Assembly: GCF_006517235.1 (NCBI RefSeq)
Contig: NZ_CP041188.1
Span: 1,178,001 to 1,242,000, forward strand
Source of the DNA: Pseudarthrobacter sp. NIBRBAC000502772
Lineage (GTDB): Bacteria; Actinomycetota; Actinomycetes; Actinomycetales; Micrococcaceae
DNA length: 64,000 bases
Direction: 5' to 3'
Shown here: in pieces, positions 59,751 through 64,000 of the stretch
Position numbering within the stretch: position 1 is the first letter of the stretch
Layout of the letters: each line of letters opens with the position of its first letter
The notes under the pieces: generated by a model
Database searches by the model: none
Seen by the model: the letters and a program-made list of their open reading frames with translations, nothing else
What the model was told of the DNA's origin: nothing
Program-made: the position numbers and the translations under genes

Positions 59751-59885
59751 GTGCGCTCGGCGCCACCCGCTGGCCGTTCACCGCAATGACACACGGCGCG
59801 GGCAGAATGCCGCCTCCTCGTTGGTGCGGCGTTGGTAAGGTGCCTTTGAGCAACTCACTGAAGCACCAATTCTCAAGGAGGAGAC

Positions 59886-62189
59886 ATGGCCAGCAGGCCT
59901 GACGAACCGGTACGTGCAGCGAAAGGAAGCGGCCCACTGACCGCCGATCCGAAGCTTCCGCCAACGGCAGTGGATGAGGCCGTCCGCGAAGCTGAAGACA
60001 AGAAATGGACCCCGGCCAAGATCGCCCTGTGGGCAGCCATCGCACTGCTCGGCGGCGTCGCCTGGTTCATGCTGGCCATCGTCCGGGGCGAAACCGTCAA
60101 TGCGATCTGGTTCGTTTTTGCCTCGGTCTGTACCTACCTGATCGGTTACCGCTTCTACTCCAAGGTGATCGAACGCCTCATCACCAAGCCGGATGACCGC
60201 CGCGCCACGCCGGCGGAATACAAGGCTGACGGCAAGGACTATGTCCGCACGGACCGCAACGTGCTGTTCGGCCACCATTTTGCGGCCATCGCCGGCGCCG
60301 GCCCGCTGGTCGGACCCATCATCGCGGCCCAGATGGGCTACCTTCCCGGCACCATCTGGATCATCATCGGCGTTGTGCTCGCAGGTGCCGTCCAGGACTA
60401 CCTGGTGATGTTCTTCTCCATGCGCCGCGGCGGCCGTTCCCTCGGCCAGATGGCCCGCGAAGAACTGGGCGTCATCGGCGGCACGGCAGCACTGATCGCC
60501 ACGCTGCTCATCATGGTGATCATTGTGGCGATCCTCGCGCTCGTCGTCGTCAACGCCCTGGGCGAAAGCCCGTGGGGCGTGTTCTCGGTGGGCATGACCA
60601 TCCCGATTGCGCTGTTTATGGGCGTCTACCTGCGCTACATCCGGCCGGGCAAGATCATGGAAGTCTCCCTGATCGGCTTTGTGCTCCTGATGGCCGCGAT
60701 CATCGGTGGCGGCCTGGTGGCGGAAACCGAATGGGGCTCCGCGTTCTTCACCCTGGACAAGGTGACCATTGCCTGGGGCCTCATTGTCTATGGCTTCATT
60801 GCCGCCATCCTTCCGGTCTGGCTGCTCCTGGCCCCCCGCGATTACCTCTCCACGTTTATGAAGATCGGCGTGATCGTGATGCTGGCACTGGCCATCATCG
60901 TGGTCCGCCCGGAGATCACTGTCCCGGCCTTCAGCGAGTTCGCCAGCCGGGACAACGGGCCGGTCTTCCCCGGTGCCCTGTTCCCGTTCCTGTTTGTCAC
61001 CATTGCCTGCGGGGCGCTATCCGGCTTCCACGCCCTGATCTCCTCGGGCACTACCCCGAAGCTGATCGAGAAGGAACGCCAGACGCGCTTCATCGGCTAC
61101 GGCGGCATGCTGATGGAGTCATTTGTGGCCATCATGGCGCTGGTCGCGGCCATCTCCATTGACCGGGGCCTCTACTTCGCCATGAACGCCCCCGCGGCCC
61201 TGACCGGCGGCACGGTGGAAACCGCGGCCGCCTGGGTCAACGGCCTTGGCCTGTCCGGGGTCAACATCAGCCCGGCCATGCTCGCGGAGACGGCAGCCAA
61301 CGTCGGTGAGCACAGCATTGTGTCCCGGACCGGCGGCGCGCCCACACTTGCCGTGGGACTCGCCCACATCATGCAGCAGTTCATCGGCGGCACGGCCCTG
61401 ATGGCCTTCTGGTACCACTTCGCCATCATGTTCGAGGCGCTGTTTATCCTCACCGCGGTCGACGCCGGTACACGCGTTGCGCGCTTTATGCTGCAGGACT
61501 CCATCGGCAACTTCATCCCGAAGTTCAAGGAGCACTCGTGGCGGCCGGGGGCCTGGCTGTGCACCGCCGTTATGGTGGCCGCCTGGGGTGCCGTGCTGCT
61601 CATGGGCGTGACCGATCCGCTGGGTGGCATCAACACGCTGTTCCCGCTGTTCGGCATTGCCAACCAGCTGCTGGCCGCGATCGCGCTGTCCGTGTGCCTG
61701 GCCATCGTCGCCAAGCGGGGGAGCTTCAAGTACCTCTGGATCGTGGCGGTACCGCTCGCTTTCGCGGCGGTGGTGACCATCACCGCGAGTTACCAGAAGA
61801 TCTTCTCGTCGACGCCCGCCGTCGGCTATTTCGCCAACAATGCCGCCTTCAGCAAGGCACTCGCGGACGGCAAGACGGAGTTCGGCTCAGCCAAGAGTGT
61901 TGTCGCCATGGAAGCAGTGGTGCGCAACACCGCGATTCAGGGCTGGCTGTCCGTCATCTTTGTGGTGTTGAGCATCATCGTCATCGCCATGGCTTTGGTG
62001 GCCACCATCAAGGCCTTCCGCAACCATTCGGCTGGGTTGCCGAACGTTGACAACGAGGACGAGGCCCGGCCGTCGAAGGTCTTTGCACCCGCCGGGCTGA
62101 TCCCCACACCCGCGGAACGTGAGCTGCAGGCCGAGTGGAACAAGCTGCCGGCCGAGTTGCGGTTCGAAAGGGCAGGTCACCACAAATGA
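59886..62189 (+). CDS. cstA: Carbon starvation protein CstA (pyruvate/peptide transporter)
   Basis: 767 residues, strong AAGGAGGAG before the ATG. A hydrophilic head of about 45 residues precedes about 16 membrane helices. CstA hallmarks: RTDRNVLFGHHFAAIAGAGPLVGPIIAAQMGYLPG, VQDYLVMFFSMRRGGRSLGQ, and SGFHALISSGTTPK. The family imports pyruvate or peptides under carbon limitation. Its stop overlaps the start of the small YbdD-like gene as ATGA, the usual pairing. No clear CRP site is visible in the 135-bp leader. Confidence 0.96.
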   Translation: MASRPDEPVRAAKGSGPLTADPKLPPTAVDEAVREAEDKKWTPAKIALWAAIALLGGVAWFMLAIVRGETVNAIWFVFASVCTYLIGYRFYSKVIERLITKPDDRRATPAEYKADGKDYVRTDRNVLFGHHFAAIAGAGPLVGPIIAAQMGYLPGTIWIIIGVVLAGAVQDYLVMFFSMRRGGRSLGQMAREELGVIGGTAALIATLLIMVIIVAILALVVVNALGESPWGVFSVGMTIPIALFMGVYLRYIRPGKIMEVSLIGFVLLMAAIIGGGLVAETEWGSAFFTLDKVTIAWGLIVYGFIAAILPVWLLLAPRDYLSTFMKIGVIVMLALAIIVVRPEITVPAFSEFASRDNGPVFPGALFPFLFVTIACGALSGFHALISSGTTPKLIEKERQTRFIGYGGMLMESFVAIMALVAAISIDRGLYFAMNAPAALTGGTVETAAAWVNGLGLSGVNISPAMLAETAANVGEHSIVSRTGGAPTLAVGLAHIMQQFIGGTALMAFWYHFAIMFEALFILTAVDAGTRVARFMLQDSIGNFIPKFKEHSWRPGAWLCTAVMVAAWGAVLLMGVTDPLGGINTLFPLFGIANQLLAAIALSVCLAIVAKRGSFKYLWIVAVPLAFAAVVTITASYQKIFSSTPAVGYFANNAAFSKALADGKTEFGSAKSVVAMEAVVRNTAIQGWLSVIFVVLSIIVIAMALVATIKAFRNHSAGLPNVDNEDEARPSKVFAPAGLIPTPAERELQAEWNKLPAELRFERAGHHK

Positions 62190-62389
62190 GCCCCGGTCTG
62201 GCCGCGGTCGCAACAGGGTTCTGGGGTTTCGCCCGGTACCTCGGCGGCGTGCTCGGTGCTGATGCGTACACCAAGTACCTGGAGCACCACCACGCGGCCG
62301 GACATGGGGAACCACCGCTGACGGAACGCGAGTTCTGGCGGGACCGGACGGACCGCCAGGACTCCAACCCGCAGGGCCGGTGCTGCTGA
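62186..62389 (+). CDS. YbdD/YjiX-family small protein
   Basis: 67 residues, start overlapping the cstA stop by 4 bp. The fragment FWGFARYLGGVLGADAYTKYLEHHHAAG and LTEREFWRDRTDRQDSNPQGRCC are the family signature; it ends in a Cys-Cys pair. YbdD homologues sit next to cstA/btsT-type genes in many bacteria and are required for transport activity. A terminator follows after 8 nt. Confidence 0.93.
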   Translation: MSPGLAAVATGFWGFARYLGGVLGADAYTKYLEHHHAAGHGEPPLTEREFWRDRTDRQDSNPQGRCC

Positions 62390-62397
62390 CGCTGACT

Positions 62398-62425
62398 GCC
62401 GGCCAGCCTTCATCGGCTGGCCGGC
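62398..62425 (+). terminator. Terminator after the cstA operon
   Basis: A perfect 11-bp stem (GCCGGCCAGCC with its complement) around TTCATC, 9 nt after the stop. Confidence 0.75.
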
Positions 62426-62471
62426 TTCATCAACTGGACTGCCGGTCCTCGGCTCGTGAGAGTATGAACGC

Positions 62472-63164
62472 ATGAGCGATCCGACAGACACTCAGCCTGA
62501 TGATGTCCCCGTTGAGGGCAGGACCCTCGACAACGGCGAACCGGCCATGCCGGCTGTGCCCATCCCGGCTGGAGCCGTCACCGGCCCCGGCGCTGCACGT
62601 CCGGCCACTACCGGCCCGGCGGCGTCGAGCACGTCACTCGGGGGCAAGGCCAAGGGCAGCAACCTGCAGGACCTTGTGGACGAGCCCGCGAAAGTCATGC
62701 GGATCGGCACCATGATCCGGCAGCTCCTGGCAGAGGTTAAGTCGGCCCCGCTGGACGACGCCGCGCGCGAACGCCTTGCCGAGATCCACGAACGTTCCAT
62801 CAAGGAGCTGGAGGACGGGCTGGCACCGGAGCTCGTTGAAGAACTGGAACGGATCAGCCTGCCCTTCCCGGAGAACACCACACCGTCCGACGCCGAGCTT
62901 CGGATCGCCCAGGCGCAGCTGGTGGGGTGGCTGGAAGGCCTCTTCCACGGTATCCAGACGGCCATCGCCGCACAGCACGCTGTACGGGAGCAGGCCGCCG
63001 CGCAGCTGCACCTGAAGCAGCTTCCGCCGGGCACCATGATCGCCCCTGGCGTGGTTATCGGGGAGAACGGCGAGCCGCAGCGGGCCGCCGCCGGCCAGCA
63101 TTCCGGTTCGGTGCCGTCAGGCCGGCCGGAGGACCCGGACCACGGTCCCGGCCAGTACCTCTAG
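62472..63164 (+). CDS. bpa: Bacterial proteasome activator
   Basis: 230 residues. Bpa forms a ring that docks to the actinobacterial 20S proteasome and opens it without ATP. The conserved helical core (LQDLVDEPAKVMRIGTMIRQLL, then LPFPENTTPSDAELRIAQAQLVGWLEGLFHGIQ) is present. The C-terminus ends in GQYL, the docking motif that inserts between proteasome alpha subunits. The head is Pro/Ala-rich and disordered-looking. The genes for the proteasome itself are not in the window. Confidence 0.93.
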   Translation: MSDPTDTQPDDVPVEGRTLDNGEPAMPAVPIPAGAVTGPGAARPATTGPAASSTSLGGKAKGSNLQDLVDEPAKVMRIGTMIRQLLAEVKSAPLDDAARERLAEIHERSIKELEDGLAPELVEELERISLPFPENTTPSDAELRIAQAQLVGWLEGLFHGIQTAIAAQHAVREQAAAQLHLKQLPPGTMIAPGVVIGENGEPQRAAAGQHSGSVPSGRPEDPDHGPGQYL

Positions 63165-63172
63165 GTTCCTGC

Positions 63173-63652
63173 GTGGGATTCTTTACTGCCGCCCGGCAAG
63201 GGCGCAAGGACGATGCTGAGCTGGGCAAGGGCCTTTGGCGCCGTGCCCACGATCGTTTCCACCGTGGCCTGGACCGCTATCACCAGGTCCTCGAAGGCGT
63301 CGAAGACGAACAGCTTTATGCGGAACTCGTAGAAGTCGCGAATGAGCTGGCGGGGCTCCTGGAACGTGTCCGTGGTGTTTGCGTCGAGGCCCAGCGACGT
63401 TCGCCCAGCGAGGGGCTGGACATTCCCGGGGACCTGGCCGGTGTGCACCGGTCGTTGTCGAAGGCAGGCAATTCACTGGCCACCACTGCCGAGGCTGCAG
63501 CCATGCTGCGGCTCGCCGTCGGTCCCGTCCCGGTGGGGGCGGCCTCGGTACGCCGCCGCGCGGAATCAGTGTTTGAGCAGGTGGCCGACGCCGAACGCCG
63601 GCTCGCCGAGGATGCCGCCGCCGGCGGCCAGCCCGAAAGCCGTTCCGGCTGA
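63173..63652 (+). CDS. Hypothetical helical protein, 159 residues
   Basis: The GTG at 63173 lies 8 nt after the bpa stop; the longer open frame upstream overlaps bpa and is not used. The protein is soluble and almost wholly alpha-helical by composition (ELGKGLWRRAHDRFHRGLDRY, then ELAGLLERVRGVCVEAQRR). I do not recognise a family. Its tight spacing with bpa suggests co-transcription and perhaps a role with the proteasome system. Confidence 0.75.
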   Translation: MGFFTAARQGRKDDAELGKGLWRRAHDRFHRGLDRYHQVLEGVEDEQLYAELVEVANELAGLLERVRGVCVEAQRRSPSEGLDIPGDLAGVHRSLSKAGNSLATTAEAAAMLRLAVGPVPVGAASVRRRAESVFEQVADAERRLAEDAAAGGQPESRSG

Positions 63653-63672
63653 GCGGTATTTCCGGCTGAGCC

Positions 63673-63858
63673 TCAGGCGGCGATCCGAGCCTGCTCTATG
63701 GCAACAGCGTCGATAACGGCCCACGATTCCTCGGTGCCGCAGTTCCGGCTGGCGAAACGTTCGGCGTCCTTCAGAGAATCGAAGCTTTCACTGCTGATCC
63801 GGCCGCTATCGGCGTCGAAGTACGTAACGTGAAATTCCTGTGCAAGTTGGTTTTCCAT
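63673..63858 (-). CDS. Small hypothetical protein, 61 residues
   Basis: The ATG at 63858 (MENQLAQEFHVTYFDADSG) is chosen over an in-frame ATG five codons upstream. The composition is protein-like, with alternating strand and helix (FHVTYFDADSGRISSESF, then LKDAERFASRN), suggesting a tiny alpha/beta domain. No family recognised. It is convergent with the preceding gene. Confidence 0.6.
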   Translation of the reverse strand: MENQLAQEFHVTYFDADSGRISSESFDSLKDAERFASRNCGTEESWAVIDAVAIEQARIAA

Positions 63859-63897
63859 AAATCCAGTCTGCAACCGGGGTCTGACATTAACCGTTCA

Positions 63898-64000
63898 TCA
63901 GTCCCGCGTGTTGCCCAGGCGTAGCACCCGCTCCTGCGCGAGCATGGCCGAACGTTTGGCCTTGTCGGCTGCCCGGGCCGCCTGCTTGGCCTCGGCGGCC
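63898..64000 (-). CDS. Partial gene, C-terminal end only
   Basis: The frame is open from the right edge to a TGA at 63898-63900. The 33 visible residues are Ala/Lys/Arg-rich (AAEAKQAARAADKAKRSAML, then QERVLRLGNTRD), a charged helix. The rest lies outside the window, so no family can be given. Confidence 0.5.
   Translation of the reverse strand, partial: AAEAKQAARAADKAKRSAMLAQERVLRLGNTRD

Overview
The window is a high-GC actinobacterial chromosome segment, most likely Arthrobacter/Pseudarthrobacter (Micrococcaceae). The signs are dense GC-rich coding, many GTG/TTG starts, GTP-type PEP carboxykinase, a bacterial proteasome activator (Bpa), a DUF222/HNH '13E12-type' protein and a c-di-AMP riboswitch in front of a cell-wall lytic enzyme. 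I see no rRNA, insertion sequence, prophage or CRISPR array. It reads as ordinary chromosome with small accessory blocks.

Layout. 1-4.6 kb: a partial membrane protein, an unknown 448-residue protein, nitronate monooxygenase, a small unknown protein and a DJ-1/PfpI protein. 4.8-6.7 kb: tRNA-Ser(CGA) and the DUF222/HNH protein. 6.9-10.9 kb: a tight four-gene block (medium-chain dehydrogenase, 6-pyruvoyl-tetrahydropterin-synthase-like protein, glycosyltransferase, winged-helix AlkZ-like protein) that looks like an uncharacterised pathway. 11-14.2 kb: tadA, PAP2 phosphatase, upp, VOC protein and HAD phosphatase. 14.2-19.7 kb: lytic transglycosylase with c-di-AMP riboswitch, a two-component system, an orphan OmpR-type winged-helix regulator with an AT-rich repeat-bearing leader, and a SixA phosphatase. 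19.7-22.4 kb: divergent LysR/EamA pair and a membrane protein. 22.4-25.9 kb: translationally coupled operon of a degenerate ABC ATPase, a YhgE/Pip membrane protein and a TetR regulator, with a perfect 20-bp operator-like palindrome in front.

26-37.3 kb: FAD disulfide oxidoreductase, tRNA-Arg(ACG), pckG with a CRP/GlxR-type site, flavohaemoglobin with an NsrR operator, nsrR, a small unknown protein, manB, a RecQ-type helicase with a C-terminal phosphoribosyltransferase-like motif, and an MFS exporter. 37.5-47.9 kb: tRNA-Ser(GCT), a prolyl-oligopeptidase-type S9 peptidase, an FAD/NAD(P)-binding protein, and an organosulfur uptake/desulfurisation operon (lipoprotein, ATPase, permease, TauD-type dioxygenase, flavin monooxygenase). 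48-52.6 kb: a 1525-residue secreted ExeM/NucH endonuclease joined to a 5'-nucleotidase. 52.8-59.3 kb: VOC protein, tRNA-Ser(TGA), quinone oxidoreductase and a PadR-ABC-FtsX operon. 59.4-64 kb: DUF1540 protein, cstA plus YbdD-like partner, bpa, and small unknown genes.

Signals beyond the gene list: two perfect long palindromes (52 and 44 bp) plus a degenerate third copy that appear to be one repeat family; in-frame 15-18-bp minisatellites at the ends of several proteins; and TANNNT boxes exactly 6-7 nt before the start codons of several genes, which points to leaderless mRNAs.
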